A stretch of 64,000 bases of DNA from Anoplopoma fimbria (lineage: Eukaryota; Chordata; Actinopteri; Perciformes; Anoplopomatidae): contig NC_072458.1 in assembly GCF_027596085.1 (NCBI RefSeq), forward strand, positions 16,336,250 to 16,400,249. Direction: 5' to 3'. The translations under genes were made by a program, and so were the position numbers. Numbering within the stretch: position 1 is the first letter of the stretch; each line of letters begins with the position of its first letter. Below the pieces are notes generated by a model. That model was not told the DNA's origin and made no database searches. It worked only from the letters and a program-made list of their open reading frames with translations. Of this stretch, positions 38,301 to 45,243 are shown piece after piece.

Positions 38301-41300
38301 AACAACAGTCTGTCAAATCTAACCCCTAACCCAAAGTCAGTGTGAACCATCAAAAATTCTAGATGTTATCCTTTTACCTTATTATTGTTAACGCTGGTGG
38401 TCATTTTGCATACAATTCAAATTATTAAGAAATAAATGTTTGCATTATTTACAAAATATCTCGGTAAATTGTATTATCTGGCGTAAAATGTATTAGTATT
38501 TACTTATTATCGGAAGGTAATTGATTTTTATTTATTATTTAATTGTTTGAGATTGATATAAGCTTATTAAATATATGGATAAAAATGATTCAGTAAAATA
38601 AAAGATATCAACTAATATTTTAGGTCATTGTTGCTTAATTCAAGACATTACACTGCTATTCAAATGTATCTGTACCTAAATGGATTTGTTTAAAGGGGCC
38701 GTATTATGCTTATCCACTTTTCCCCTCTCCTTTAGTGTGTTATATATATATTTTTTTACATGTAAAAGGTCCGTAGAGTGTAAAACCTGAAGTCCATGCC
38801 TAAAATAAGTTACCCTCCCCCTCAGAAACACTGCTCCTGAGCTGCCTGAAACGGCTCGAATGAATTATCTCCTTCACTTCCGTAACTTTATGAGGTCACA
38901 ATGTTACGGAAGTGACATAAAACTCTCCAGCTAGTTTGGCCCTCAAACATCAAAAGAGAGAGACGGAGCTGAAGCTCTGGAGGAAGAGTTTTTTGAAATG
39001 TGAAACGTTGACCAATCACAACAGAGCTGGCTAGCTGACCAATCAGGGCAGACTTTGCTTTCTGGAGGGAGGAGCATTTCAGAGAGAGGGTGAGAAGAGG
39101 TGCTGCAGGACAGCCAGGATGAGAAAAACAAGGTGGATTATGAGCATTAACGCATGTAAACATGTTTTGAATGTCACTTTGTTGACTATTTTTAACATTT
39201 AACATTTATTTGAGCAACTTTGTTTGTATGTTTATCCAACATTTTTCATATTAAAAATGTCAAAATACAACAAAGTAGAGAGTAAATGGACTGTACTTGT
39301 ATAGCGCTTTTCAAGTCTTCCAACCACTCATAGCGCTTTTACATTACATATCATTCACCCATTCACAGCCATTCATACACTGATGACAGGGCTAACATGC
39401 AAGGTGCCACCTGCACATCAGGACTCTAAGTGAACTAACATTCATACAACACCCACACACCGAGTCGGGAGCAACTCGGGGTTAAGGACACATCGACATG
39501 GACTGCTGGAGCCGGGGATTGAACCGCCGATCCTCTGATTGGAGGACGACCCTGCTCTCCACTGAGCCACAGTCTTATTACAGTCTTATTACATATTTCT
39601 TTTTTATTACATTATATATACAGTCTAGAGGGGGTAGGAGAAAACAGCTATATGCTTATTTATTTGTAATTTATGTTAAGGGATTAATCATTTGATGTTT
39701 AATCTTTACTAAATGAATAGCTTGAATTATTAAATGAATATTAAGTTAAATTATTAAGGTGTTTTGAATTTTTGACCCCCACATGTACCTAAATATGAAG
39801 TACTAAGAATTAGAAACACCCTTCAGTATAATGCAGTTCACTACATTGGTTATATGTAAACAATTTCTTTCATACTCTTTTGAGGGAAGAATCACAAGCT
39901 TACATTACCTCATGTAGATATAAGTAACAAGTGAAAGATATTCCAGCAGTTTAATCATAAAATTTCCAAAATAAAATAAAAGGAAACGTTCTCATTGAAG
40001 GACACCTTGAGTGGGATAGCTTGCAACTTCAGCCTCATGGTCCCATCCTTGAAGCTTCAAAAGCCTGGGAGTGCATTTGTCCAGTTAGGATATGAACTTT
40101 GATTCAAGCTTCACCATTTGGTGAAACTCATCCTGGATCTGAAAGACAAATAACTTAACTAACTTTAAAGCCTCAACACTAACAAGTTTTCATCTTTTTT
40201 TTTTTTTTTATCATTTTAAGACCTCCGTTCACAAACCAGCTCAGTCTTATCTGTCGGCATGAACTTGCAACCACAGTTTGAAAGCATACTCTGACTCTGA
40301 AAGGGCGTTAATTCCATCTGCAACTGTGGCGTTAATCTACCATGAACTGATACATGAAACTGTGTGGCTACTAACCCTGGTATCTTAAAAGGGTAAAACA
40401 TATGGGATACTTGGGAAAGTCATATTAAATTGTTACATTGAGCTGACTCGTTGCCATGTTTTTAGTCAAATCAAAGCCAAAGCAGACTGACTTTGATTCA
40501 CTAGCTCAACTTTGATTTACAGCGCAGTAAAGTTGGCATGTTTGGTAACTTGCCGAATGAAAAATTATGTTCAACTTGTTATAAATTGTTTTTTAACTAA
40601 CAATAAATAAAAGAGTCTTCCCTTTGAGAAAACTACAGTCCCTGTCCTTGATATATATGGCAGGATATGCGATTAATGTCCATGTGGCGCAATATACCAT
40701 AGATTAAACCAAAGACCTCACATTGAGTAAAATGTATACATTTTCTGCCCTTTGATTTCCCTGATAAAATACAAATAAATTCCACTCAGTGATTCACAGT
40801 TAATTTTATTAAAACAAAACGAAGTAAAATGCAATTAATAAATCGTAAGGAAATTGTTGAATCCGGCTAGATTTGATACCACACTGCACATTTTAAATGT
40901 TTGTAAAATGTAGAAGTAACTATTACTTATTTACTTAATTTGAATCCTAATACCAGTTTTTTATACAGATATACATTAATTGGCATTAGTAGTTTTAATT
41001 ATGTGTTATAATCTGCTGTTAAGCTGCTTAGAACTAGCATTAAACAGGTCATCATAACCACCTATCTTTTTTATGATGCAGTGAAAAGATTCTGTATATA
41101 TTCAAATGTATTCCCCCAAAAATATGAAACAAAGCCTATATGCAAATAATTGTGTTCAGGAGGACGTTCATGTCAAATCATATTAAGATACTGTTGTAAT
41201 TGTTTTGATCAAATTATGTCCCTATGCAGGGTATGCTATATGTTGGCACATCAGAGGGTGTAGTGAGGGTTCCAACAGCCAACTGCTCTTTCTACTGGAC

Positions 41301-44300
41301 CTGTCCTCAGTGTGTTCTTGCCCGAGACCCCTTCTGTGGTTGGGACCCTGCCAGCAGGTCCTGTGTGGAGGCCTCCAACACCCATGCCAGTCTGTGAGTA
41401 CCACAAGATTTTACGATTATCATGTAAACAATTACTCATATTATGTTTGCAGTTAGGGGGTTATGATGATATATGATACTACTGTTAAAATAAAAACATC
41501 ATTAGGCTAACAAATAAAACACATTAAAGGTCAATGTACACACGAAACGCCACACCACAGAGCCCTAATGTTTAAACCAACCATTAATTCCCTTTCTATT
41601 GACTGCACTTTGTTTTATTTAATTAAGACTCGAGCAGTCGGACCTATTGAAATTCTAATGATTATTATTATGAGGGCCCTAGCACCAACCAGCGGTCGGG
41701 CCAGCGAAGGCATGGCACTCCAAGCAAAAACTAACGTCTAACTCATGGGCGCAGTGTCTGATGGTCGTGGAAATGCACGGTCACGTCAACCGGCATCCCT
41801 CACCTACCTCTGAGGTCTCTATTTTTGAGCGTCCTCCTCAGATCACCCTCAACTTAGATCATTCAAATAGTTTTTTCTGCCATGAAACAGGAAGTTGTTT
41901 TTGAGGAGCTAGGGTTGCTTGAAAACAAACAAAACTTGCACATATATTTTAAGTTAAGCAATTGGGTTGCCAAAATGAAAACAGGAAATGGAGGTAGCTG
42001 CTGATGGCTGCCATTCAATATGACAATTGTACCAGCCTTCTCTGCTGACTGTAGTTCTCCCTCCTCAGAGGCCAGGACATAGACAGAGGAAATGTTGAAG
42101 AGGCATGCAACACTGTTTCATTTACACACAGAGCCAGATTTGGTCCAAACAAACTGCCTGCAGGTGAGTGCCACTTATCTCAGTTGCTGGTTACATACTT
42201 CATAAAAAAAATATTTACATATGCAGGCCTAAAGCTAGACTTTTCCTCATAGCAAAATGTATTATAAATAATAATATGCCACTAAGGCTCATGATTTACC
42301 TATTTTTTAAACAATCACAACGGCTTGCCTGCATACTTTGTGTATATATACATTTTGTTTCAGAATCCATTGATTTTTTTTTTATTATATTTTTAAAGTT
42401 TGACTAAGATGAGCACTAAGTGGAACATTTAAAAGTGTAAAATAAACATCAATCATTGGACAAACTGACACAGAGATGCTGTTTGGAAATTACCTCAAAT
42501 CGAAGGTAGACGTTTCTGTCTGACATTGTGATTTATCAGCCAACGTGTGCGGTAATATGATTATGCGATAAGCATATATATGCCCATGTTTCAGTTGGGA
42601 TCTGAGCAGATAAAACAACGACAGCTGCAAGTTTCTTCAAGAAATGAGGGATGGACAGAGCAGCAGGAAATTTTTATGTGTACCATTATGGCAACCATTT
42701 AACCGGGCTAACTTCGATGGAAACCAAGTTGCTGCAAACTGGGACCCACCCATGCCATAACCTGAGAGTGTCTGCATTTTGTGTGTGTGTAGTCCCATCG
42801 AACTGGCTGTCCTTATTATATGTATGTAAGAAACAAAGTATGATTATGATGATTGGCCAGACGTCGATGCTGCTTTTGGACCTGAGCATCACACTTTACA
42901 GCCACACTGACGTGCATTGACACCATAAAGACTAAAAGCAATCCACATTTTCTTATGACCTAGTTAAATGACCATGGCAAACAGTTCAATGTCCGTTCTA
43001 CTTCTAATCTATTTCTATGCCAGTTCCTGCCAGCCTGCACATTTCCCCATCTATCTGCCCACACCTGATTATCTTGTTCAGGTGTGTTCACCTTTTGAAG
43101 TCTTTGGTGTTAGGAACTGTCTCAAGTTTTCACAAACAAATGTCGAGATTCATAACTTGTAAAACAGTATCCAAATTTGATAAGATTCAAAAACACATTT
43201 CCATTTTATAATGCTAAGTTGACAATTGCGAATGTTATTAAGCCATGCAAATGGGGATGTTTTAGTAAAAATGTGTTAATTCAAAAATGATATACGAGCT
43301 GTTAAATTGAGGCACAGATTGAGATTTGAAGATACAAATTACTCTGCATGTATTTATGCGTTGGGTTTTACGGGATACGAGTCACGTGACGTGATATTTT
43401 ACGAGTCACATTTTGACAAAGTGGGTGAGAGCACACCATTTGTTCCCATATTTCACTCGCACTCAACATTTCTGGTTAAAGAAAACATGGACAATTTTTA
43501 AGCTTAGTTATTGTTTATTGATTCAGTTTTGCATTTGATAAAGATAAGAAACGATGATACTTGCTCATTAACTTTCTTTATTACTTACAAAATCTACCAT
43601 CTGTTCCAGAGTCCAAAGTAAGAGGTGCCCAATCATTTCCTCTATTTATACATTGGATGACTTCAGCAGTGATGTCATTGGGTTAGACCAAGTATAGTGG
43701 GGGAGGTCAATTAGGTAAAGGAACATATTTATGTTGATTGTGCTCTGTTCTGCATTGTTGCAGACGTAAATTATATGGTAAACTCGGTATAAGTGTTTTC
43801 TATCTAAAGATTAGTAGTAATGAATAACATTGTCATTGTACTTATTTTGGATTTAGTGTGAAACAGCACAATAACACTGTCTGAAAAGAATCTGCACAAA
43901 TAGGTGGAGATTGACAAATATATTTACTTTGAAAAATGATGTACAAATCATGATATAAAAGTTGTAAATTTGGGGCACAGAGCGTTACCTAACTTGACAT
44001 TTGTTTAGGAATACTTATGAGATTGATTTAGGAGCATATAACTAAACTGGTGAAACAACTGCATTACATCAGTGATTCTGCCACAGAGGCCTGCTTCCTG
44101 CACCCTGCTCTACATTAGCCTAACTTCTCTTGCCTGCATTATTGGGTTTTAATCTCATACAAGGCTAAAGAACTGGTGTATGATTTTTTTATGTAAATAA
44201 GTAAGTCTCAGAATTAGCACATCCCACATACATGTTTAAGAGTAGGCACACTTGGGCGTGGAGTATGCAACGAGCAAGTGCAGAAAATAAGTTTGCTTGC

Positions 44301-45243
44301 AGTGTTTTGCTTTAATAGTTCCCTGCTCATGTGACATATATGCATTTCTTCACTTCTTCTTGATATCTGATGATGCTGGTTAGAGGGGTTTAGAGGGTTT
44401 TGGTGATTAATCTGTATGTGACCCTCATGTCCTGCAGGAGAACTGGTGTCAGTGTCTCTGAATGAAGTGGTGCGGCTGCAGTGTCCCGCAGCATCGCAGA
44501 TCTCCCAGCAGCTGTGGGAGCGTCCAAACAGCCGGCTGTCTTCAGACTTGTACCTACACCTTGATGATGGGAGTCTGAGCTTTGTGGCAACCCCCGCCAC
44601 AATGGGTCACTACCTCTGCCTGTCCACCGAGAACGGCTTCCAACAAACTATGGCCATCTTTCATGTCAAACAGAAGAGCAGCCCCATGACTCAAATTCCA
44701 ACCAGCTACACTTGGCCTGAGGCACACCACATACCCACCACAAAGAGTGTTGCTGAACCTGGGCCCGGACTGCATACCTCTGTGGGGACTTTGCCTAAAA
44801 TGACAGAAACAAGACAAGGAAAGACTGAGGCAACACTGTCCATCAGGGACACTCAAGTCACCACCAGTCAGCGTGGCAGAAACGTGAGCCGGTGGACAGT
44901 GAAATCTGGGCAAAAAGAGGCAGAGTTTTGGGATGGGGAGCCCCTGCTGTCGGCACGAGGCCCCTGCTACCTTAAGGAGCTGGTGGTTGTGTCAGTTCTA
45001 CTGGTGCTCTGCATCAGCTTGCTAATCACCATGCTTCTGTATTTCATCAGACAGCGCTGTCGCATCCGAACGTCCCCTCAGGCAGCAACTCCATCCAGAG
45101 AATCTGACAGAAGGACCCCTGTTGAGCAGGAGGCTCTCAAGGAGAACTGTTTTCTGAGCAAATGCAACGTACAGGCCAGTGGGCTAGTTTGTAATGGTGC
45201 ACTCACCGGCTCTAATGGGCATTTGCCTAACACCCCCATCTGA
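6734..45243 (+). CDS. Class 4 semaphorin, complete 14-exon coding region
   Basis: Fourteen coding exons join in frame: 6734-6830, 7477-7637, 9197-9256, 9572-9670, 9874-9967, 13225-13347, 14715-14842, 15382-15563, 18727-18871, 27428-27617, 35517-35632, 41230-41393, 42069-42163, 44438-45243. They total 2460 bases, or 819 residues plus a stop, which is usual for class 4. Residues 1-20 form a hydrophobic signal peptide. The Sema propeller runs from about 30 to 475, with landmarks [49 protein letters not shown] and LHKAV. The PSI cysteines lie at about 484-510 ([13 protein letters not shown]). An Ig-like domain has Cys about 567 and 612. One membrane helix spans about 733-755, before a tail of some 64 residues. 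Class 4 semaphorins are single-pass surface ligands, typically for plexins, acting in axon guidance and immune signalling. The paralogue is unresolved; DVGG and KAQLLC resemble 4A and 4B. Confidence 0.95.
7477..7637 (+). CDS. Semaphorin coding exon 2
   Basis: The acceptor is 'acaacag'. The exon encodes the first propeller strands, with [20 protein letters not shown]. The donor is gtgggg at 7638. It closes in phase 0 with exon 1 (258 bases together). Confidence 0.93.
7748..7938 (+). repeat. Minisatellite, roughly 48-bp unit
   Basis: About four degenerate tandem copies of a unit built from 'gctgaactgtcagctgaag' and 'aaaaagagctgaaag'. It begins some 110 bases after the exon 2 donor. Stops interrupt every copy, so it is not coding. 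Confidence 0.7.
8148..8530 (+). repeat. Direct repeat A, copy 1
   Basis: About 380 bases are shared with 10229-10640. They start 'ctgtagtgtggcgctggcgg' and run through 'gttgtgaatagaattgttgg' to 'gaatgctcctttgtttc'. The copies have diverged by small changes, and copy 2 carries an extra fold-back arm. Identity of the family is unknown. Confidence 0.75.
8669..9156. mobile_element. MITE with TTAA target sites
   Basis: Inverted ends AGGCATACTGTACGGTTT (left) and AGCTATACTGTACGATTT (right, reverse complement) are flanked by TTAA at 8665-8668 and 9157-9160. The 488-bp interior has a GC-rich core and no ORF. The TTAA duplication points to a piggyBac- or Kolobok-mobilised family, which is inference. 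Its right end lies 36 bases before the exon 3 acceptor. Confidence 0.8.
9197..9256 (+). CDS. Semaphorin coding exon 3
   Basis: Sixty bases, phase 0 at both ends, encoding [20 protein letters not shown]. The acceptor is 'ttcttacag'. The donor is the non-canonical GC type, with 'aaaatg' followed by gcaagt. No GT nearby keeps the conserved reading into 'ADCPNFIR'. Confidence 0.92.
9572..9670 (+). CDS. Semaphorin coding exon 4
   Basis: A long T tract and 'ctag' precede the exon. It encodes [20 protein letters not shown] and continues with [13 protein letters not shown], a conserved Sema block with paired cysteines. The donor is gtaggt. It has 99 bases, phase 0. Confidence 0.94.
9874..9967 (+). 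CDS. Semaphorin coding exon 5
   Basis: The acceptor is 'ctgtccag'. It encodes the conserved [16 protein letters not shown] region of the Sema propeller. The donor is gtaggt at 9968. It ends in phase 1. Confidence 0.94.
10053..10222 (+). repeat. Direct repeat B, copy 1
   Basis: About 170 bases are shared with 10897-11068, including 'ctaaaataggctatagaatc' and 'ggtgcgtcacgttcaacacc'. It abuts repeat A copy 2, which suggests one compound dispersed repeat rather than two. Confidence 0.75.
10229..10640 (+). repeat. Direct repeat A, copy 2, with internal fold-back
   Basis: This is the second copy of the 8148-8530 repeat. Unlike copy 1 it contains a 50-bp inverted repeat, 10461-10510 against 10532-10581 (48 of 50 paired). 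Its left arm matches the reverse complement of the wording in copy 1 better than that in its own right arm. Confidence 0.75.
10897..11068 (+). repeat. Direct repeat B, copy 2
   Basis: Second copy of the 10053-10222 repeat, with a few substitutions. It is not followed by an A unit; the sequence after it is unrelated. Confidence 0.75.
11700..12560 (+). mobile_element. L2-type LINE fragment
   Basis: About 11950-12150 encodes an endonuclease-domain remnant ([12 protein letters not shown] and a later [15 protein letters not shown]). It then jumps to L2 3' UTR sequence with 'gtccatcctgggag' near 12468. The RT domain is missing, so this is an internally deleted relic of a lineage somewhat diverged from the other L2 copies here. 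The region 12190-12224 is an (ATT)n microsatellite. Confidence 0.65.
12561..13224. other. Intron sequence, nothing assigned
   Basis: No exon, RNA gene or recognisable repeat ends were found between the L2 relic and exon 6. Confidence 0.4.
13225..13347 (+). CDS. Semaphorin coding exon 6
   Basis: The acceptor is 'tgtttcacag'. It encodes [20 protein letters not shown] and reads on to DDTLGWLE. The donor is gtgagt at 13348. It has 123 bases, phase 1 in and out. Confidence 0.94.
13711..14465. mobile_element. Probable inverted-repeat element
   Basis: Words at 13714-13745 (ggccaatatcgag, then cgacccgatgcttc) recur inverted at 14428-14463 (gaagcatcggattgg, then gccgatattgatc). That gives imperfect inverted repeats of about 35 bp around 750 bp of non-coding sequence. 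No target duplication is certain. Confidence 0.45.
13868..13915 (+). repeat. (ATT)n microsatellite
   Basis: An uninterrupted run of TTA/ATT triplets, followed by T-rich (TTTTC)n sequence to about 13950. Confidence 0.9.
14715..14842 (+). CDS. Semaphorin coding exon 7
   Basis: The acceptor is 'tttgttatag'. It encodes [20 protein letters not shown] and continues to [10 protein letters not shown], a strongly conserved Sema block. The donor is gtaagg. It is completed by the G of exon 6 and ends in phase 0. Confidence 0.95.
15382..15563 (+). CDS. Semaphorin coding exon 8
   Basis: The acceptor is 'catgccag'. It encodes [20 protein letters not shown] and [17 protein letters not shown], ending in YGIFTSQ. 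The donor is gtcagt at 15564. It ends in phase 2. Confidence 0.95.
15751..16453. mobile_element. Probable MITE with GGTCTCATTT ends
   Basis: The left end 'ggtctcatttat' is mirrored by 'acaaatgagacc' at the right end, enclosing about 700 non-coding bases with a 'gttgcgtacgcac' motif near the left end. The wording matches a repeat type common in fish genomes. The target duplication is unclear. Confidence 0.5.
17067..18627 (+). mobile_element. Tc1/mariner transposon
   Basis: 1561 bp between TA dinucleotides (17065-17066 and 18628-18629). The ends are CAGTGCATCCGGAAAGTATT and its near-complement 'tactttacggatgcactg'. A second inner repeat, 'cataagtattcacagcc' at the left and 'ggctgtgaatacttatg' at the right, gives the IR/DR layout with inverted repeats of about 170-210 bp. 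It encodes one nearly intact transposase. It sits in semaphorin intron 8, ending 99 bases before exon 9. Confidence 0.95.
17450..18454 (+). pseudogene. Tc1 transposase with one in-frame stop
   Basis: A single reading frame of 334 codons before the final stop, broken only by TGA at 18140-18142, where Tc1 relatives have arginine (a CGA to TGA change would explain it). The N-terminal paired-type helix-turn-helix is visible at residues 1-115 ([16 protein letters not shown], then GRPAKLS, the AT-hook-like motif). The DDE catalytic residues are all present: the Asp of WSDETK, the Asp of QQDNDPKH and the Glu of NPIEHLW. Cut-and-paste transposition at TA would be the role of the intact enzyme. This copy is inactive as read. 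Confidence 0.93.
18727..18871 (+). CDS. Semaphorin coding exon 9
   Basis: The acceptor is 'attaactag'. It encodes [20 protein letters not shown] and ends in KIANPGE. The donor is gtaaat. It completes the Trp codon split from exon 8 and ends in phase 0. Confidence 0.95.
18872..21240. other. Intron sequence, little identified
   Basis: No exon fits. Around 20530-20680 a degenerate unit of about 60 bp containing 'gttagtggaat' and 'gcagcagcac' recurs three times. Nothing else was assigned. Confidence 0.4.
21241..22432 (-). mobile_element. L2 LINE 3' part
   Basis: Minus-oriented. The tail 'attttgtatagcccaaaatc' is at the left. The 3' UTR with two copies of an approximately 165-bp tandem unit spans about 21650-21970. 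The end of ORF2 is at 22160-22432, with [19 protein letters not shown] and [15 protein letters not shown] readable. It stops abruptly at 22432 within the ORF2 C-terminal region. Confidence 0.9.
22433..23013 (+). mobile_element. L2 LINE 3' tail, head-to-head with the preceding copy
   Basis: At 22433 the sequence switches to the + orientation of the same L2 3' UTR (cacattactattactattcc onwards). It runs to its own tail near 23000 ('gggctatacaacataaatg'). The two copies therefore point away from each other with both 3' tails outward. Confidence 0.85.
23286..23620 (-). pseudogene. Retroviral integrase C-terminal remnant
   Basis: The minus strand encodes PGEWVYIK and, after a shift, a [21 protein letters not shown] stretch, the family's C-terminal GPY/F-type module. 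The zinc-binding and catalytic core domains are absent between here and 23800. Further left (about 23090-23170) there is a hydrophobic stretch that could be an env leader, which is weak. Confidence 0.65.
23800..25149 (-). pseudogene. Retroviral RT / RNase H remnant
   Basis: The minus strand carries the RT palm at 24140-24622 and the connection and start of RNase H at 23800-24177 ([26 protein letters not shown]). The entry to RT is at about 24800-24900 ([10 protein letters not shown]). The catalytic box reads YVED where the family has YVDD. Frameshifts separate the pieces, so it cannot encode an active polymerase. Confidence 0.82.
25578..25775 (-). pseudogene. Retroviral aspartic protease remnant
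   Basis: The minus-strand frame ends in [12 protein letters not shown], the usual C-terminal LLGRD motif of retropepsins. The catalytic DTG part was not recognised, so the domain is partial. Confidence 0.55.
25871..26808 (-). pseudogene. Probable gag remnant
   Basis: Two minus-strand frames, 26338-26808 and 25871-26225, are basic and charged and lie where gag is expected upstream of the protease. The match is positional with weak sequence support ([15 protein letters not shown]). A (GT)n tract expands inside it. Confidence 0.4.
26349..26402 (+). repeat. (GT)n microsatellite
   Basis: About 27 GT/GC units, almost uninterrupted, within the gag-like part of the retrovirus remnant. It creates a spurious His-Thr repeat in the minus-strand reading frame. 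Confidence 0.95.
26949..26990. repeat. Perfect 19-bp fold-back
   Basis: Arm 26949-26967 (ttattccacacttctcagg) and arm 26972-26990 pair perfectly around a 4-base loop. It lies at the right-hand limit of recognisable retrovirus sequence. Confidence 0.95.
27428..27617 (+). CDS. Semaphorin coding exon 10
   Basis: The acceptor is 'tgtggtag'. It encodes [20 protein letters not shown], then [19 protein letters not shown] and FTVLFLLTG. The donor is gtaggc. It ends in phase 1. A 129-bp internal part (27475-27603) occurs again, unchanged, at 32803-32931. Confidence 0.95.
27618..28439. other. Intron sequence, nothing assigned
   Basis: AT-rich, with short TG-rich stretches near 27860. No exon or repeat ends were recognised. 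Confidence 0.4.
28440..29470 (-). mobile_element. Non-LTR RT relic (interrupted)
   Basis: Minus strand: about 29280-29430 reads like [18 protein letters not shown] and an [13 protein letters not shown] turn. About 28640-28760 reads [13 protein letters not shown], the RT motif-A region. The two parts are split by another repeat (28785-29060). It is the same general family as 2130-2540. The frame is broken throughout. Confidence 0.7.
28785..29060 (+). repeat. Dispersed fish repeat inside the RT relic
   Basis: Carries the widespread wording 'tatcctttacagggtcg', then 'gggctggaagcaatccagct' and 'cacattcacacttaagggc'. This is common in teleost genomes as a LINE-derived interspersed repeat. Non-coding. 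Family name not certain. Confidence 0.65.
29790..30275 (-). repeat. Tandem repeat in L2 3' UTR
   Basis: About three units of 140-165 bp, each carrying 'gtagcagtgggtgtcagc', 'cacagcaggaggcac' and an 'ataatggtac'-type end. The corresponding 3' UTRs at 21650-21970, 22433-22670 and 59380-59640 hold different unit numbers. Confidence 0.85.
30500..31959 (-). mobile_element. Second Tc1/mariner transposon, degenerate
   Basis: The left end CAGTGCCCTCCAGAATTATT and the right end 'aatgggcactg' are flanked by TA (30498-30499, 31960-31961). L2 wording continues across the insertion (gtaaagat at the left, agagac at the right), confirming the exact target. It is a different family from the 17-kb Tc1. Confidence 0.93.
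30717..31731 (-). pseudogene. Tc1 transposase pseudogene
   Basis: It reads leftward from ATG at about 31731 ([19 protein letters not shown]). Clear lesions are a one-base loss near 31604 giving TAA after STIRA, a TAG near 31443 in place of Gln before KVS, and a TGA near 31290 in place of the Trp of the first catalytic box (now VI, stop, SDET). The C-terminal half, 30717-31166, stays open with [11 protein letters not shown] and NPIENLW. The DDE residues are still visible but the protein cannot be made. Confidence 0.9.
32803..32931 (+). pseudogene. Copied fragment of semaphorin exon 10
   Basis: All 129 bases equal 27475-27603, on the same strand, from 'aaacttcctggcagacgac' to 'ttcactgtcct'. 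The exon's own acceptor, first 47 bases and donor are missing. On both sides the sequence is L2, and the L2 lacks the stretch between its endonuclease and RT parts here. A chance 'tatgcag' precedes it and a chance gtgaga follows at 32939. Use as an exon would add 136 bases and shift frame. Confidence 0.95.
32944..32983. repeat. Perfect 17-bp fold-back next to the exon copy
   Basis: Arm 32944-32960 (atattcatgtggatgtc) and arm 32967-32983 pair perfectly around 'attatc'. The right arm is normal L2 sequence apart from a base or so; the left arm is its inverted duplicate, placed 12 bases after the copied exon piece. Confidence 0.95.
33870..34200 (-). mobile_element. Non-LTR relic, endonuclease-RT linker
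   Basis: The minus strand reads like [18 protein letters not shown] and a charged stretch [19 protein letters not shown]. This is the linker that precedes RT in the same family as 28440-29470. With that fragment it brackets the L2 copy, so the L2 probably inserted into one older element. Confidence 0.6.
34201..35516. other. Intron sequence with a short dispersed repeat
   Basis: About 34225-34300 matches the 'gagcgctttgagtggtcgga' dispersed repeat also seen at 37400-37460 and 39277-39570. The rest is unassigned. Confidence 0.45.
35517..35632 (+). CDS. Semaphorin coding exon 11
   Basis: The acceptor is 'ttgttttag'. It encodes [20 protein letters not shown] and [19 protein letters not shown], the last propeller blade. 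The donor is gtacac. It completes the Glu split from exon 10 and ends in phase 0. Confidence 0.95.
35650..37090 (-). mobile_element. Ty3/Gypsy retrotransposon fragment
   Basis: Minus strand, right to left: RT around 36550-36840 (words for [16 protein letters not shown] and [12 protein letters not shown]), then RNase H at 36240-36328 ([13 protein letters not shown]), then the integrase core start at 35671-35934 ([20 protein letters not shown]). Frames are shifted several times, and no LTR or integrase end is visible. It starts 18 bases downstream of the exon 11 donor. Confidence 0.85.
37160..37920 (-). mobile_element. Non-LTR retrotransposon relic
   Basis: The minus strand at 37658-37910 reads [28 protein letters not shown] and then directly [10 protein letters not shown]. 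The family has about a hundred residues between the last two, so an internal deletion is present. About 37160-37320 looks like the 3' flank of such elements. It is interrupted near 37404-37460 by the 'gcgctttgagtggtcgg' dispersed repeat. Confidence 0.65.
37705..37737. repeat. 14-bp perfect inverted repeat
   Basis: Arms tgtacagtgtgaac (37705-37718) and its complement (37724-37737) surround a 5-base loop. It lies exactly where the RT relic has lost its internal part. Confidence 0.9.
37921..38689. other. AT-rich intron, nothing assigned
   Basis: No exon or recognisable repeat ends. Confidence 0.4.
38690..39172 (+). mobile_element. MITE-like repeat, copy 1
   Basis: It begins 'ttaaaggggccgtattatgc'. 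Its interior ('tggattatgagcattaacgc', 'tttctggagggaggagcatt') recurs in inverse orientation at 48752-49018. The ends resemble TTAA-type elements with a GGGCCCTATTATGC end. The right end is truncated here. Confidence 0.65.
39277..39570 (+). repeat. Dispersed fish repeat
   Basis: Carries 'ctgtacttgtatagcgcttt', then 'cattcacccattcacagcc' and 'ggattgaaccgccgatcctc'. Fragments of the same family occur near 34225, 37404 and, inverted, 46360-46600. It is non-coding and probably LINE- or SINE-derived. Confidence 0.7.
39571..41229. other. AT-rich intron, nothing assigned
   Basis: No exon or clear repeat ends were found. Confidence 0.4.
41230..41393 (+). CDS. Semaphorin coding exon 12 (PSI domain)
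   Basis: The acceptor is 'ccctatgcag'. It encodes [19 protein letters not shown] and the cysteine-rich PSI start [20 protein letters not shown]. The donor is gtgagt. It ends in phase 2. A Trp (FYWTC) sits before the second PSI cysteine. Confidence 0.95.
41394..42068. other. Intron with a probable dispersed repeat
   Basis: About 41665-42000 starts 'gagggccctagcaccaacc' and resembles a common teleost interspersed repeat. Ends are not determined. Confidence 0.35.
42069..42163 (+). CDS. Semaphorin coding exon 13
   Basis: The acceptor is 'ctccctcctcag'. It encodes [20 protein letters not shown] and [11 protein letters not shown], the end of the PSI domain. The donor is gtgagt. It ends in phase 1. 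Confidence 0.94.
42164..44437. other. Intron, nothing assigned
   Basis: 2.3 kb of AT-rich sequence. No exon, RNA gene or repeat with recognisable ends was found. Confidence 0.4.
44438..45243 (+). CDS. Semaphorin coding exon 14 (Ig, membrane segment, tail)
   Basis: The acceptor is 'catgtcctgcag'. It holds the Ig-like domain (LQCPAASQ to GHYLCLS), a Ser/Thr/Pro-rich stalk, one hydrophobic helix ([20 protein letters not shown]) with a basic stop-transfer (RQRCRIR), and a cytoplasmic tail ending in NTPI. The last three residues, TPI, fit the class I PDZ-ligand pattern. The stop is TGA. Confidence 0.96.

Noticed and set aside
44214..44913. Antisense frames over semaphorin exon 14
   Set aside because: They mirror the coding exon and show no domain of their own.
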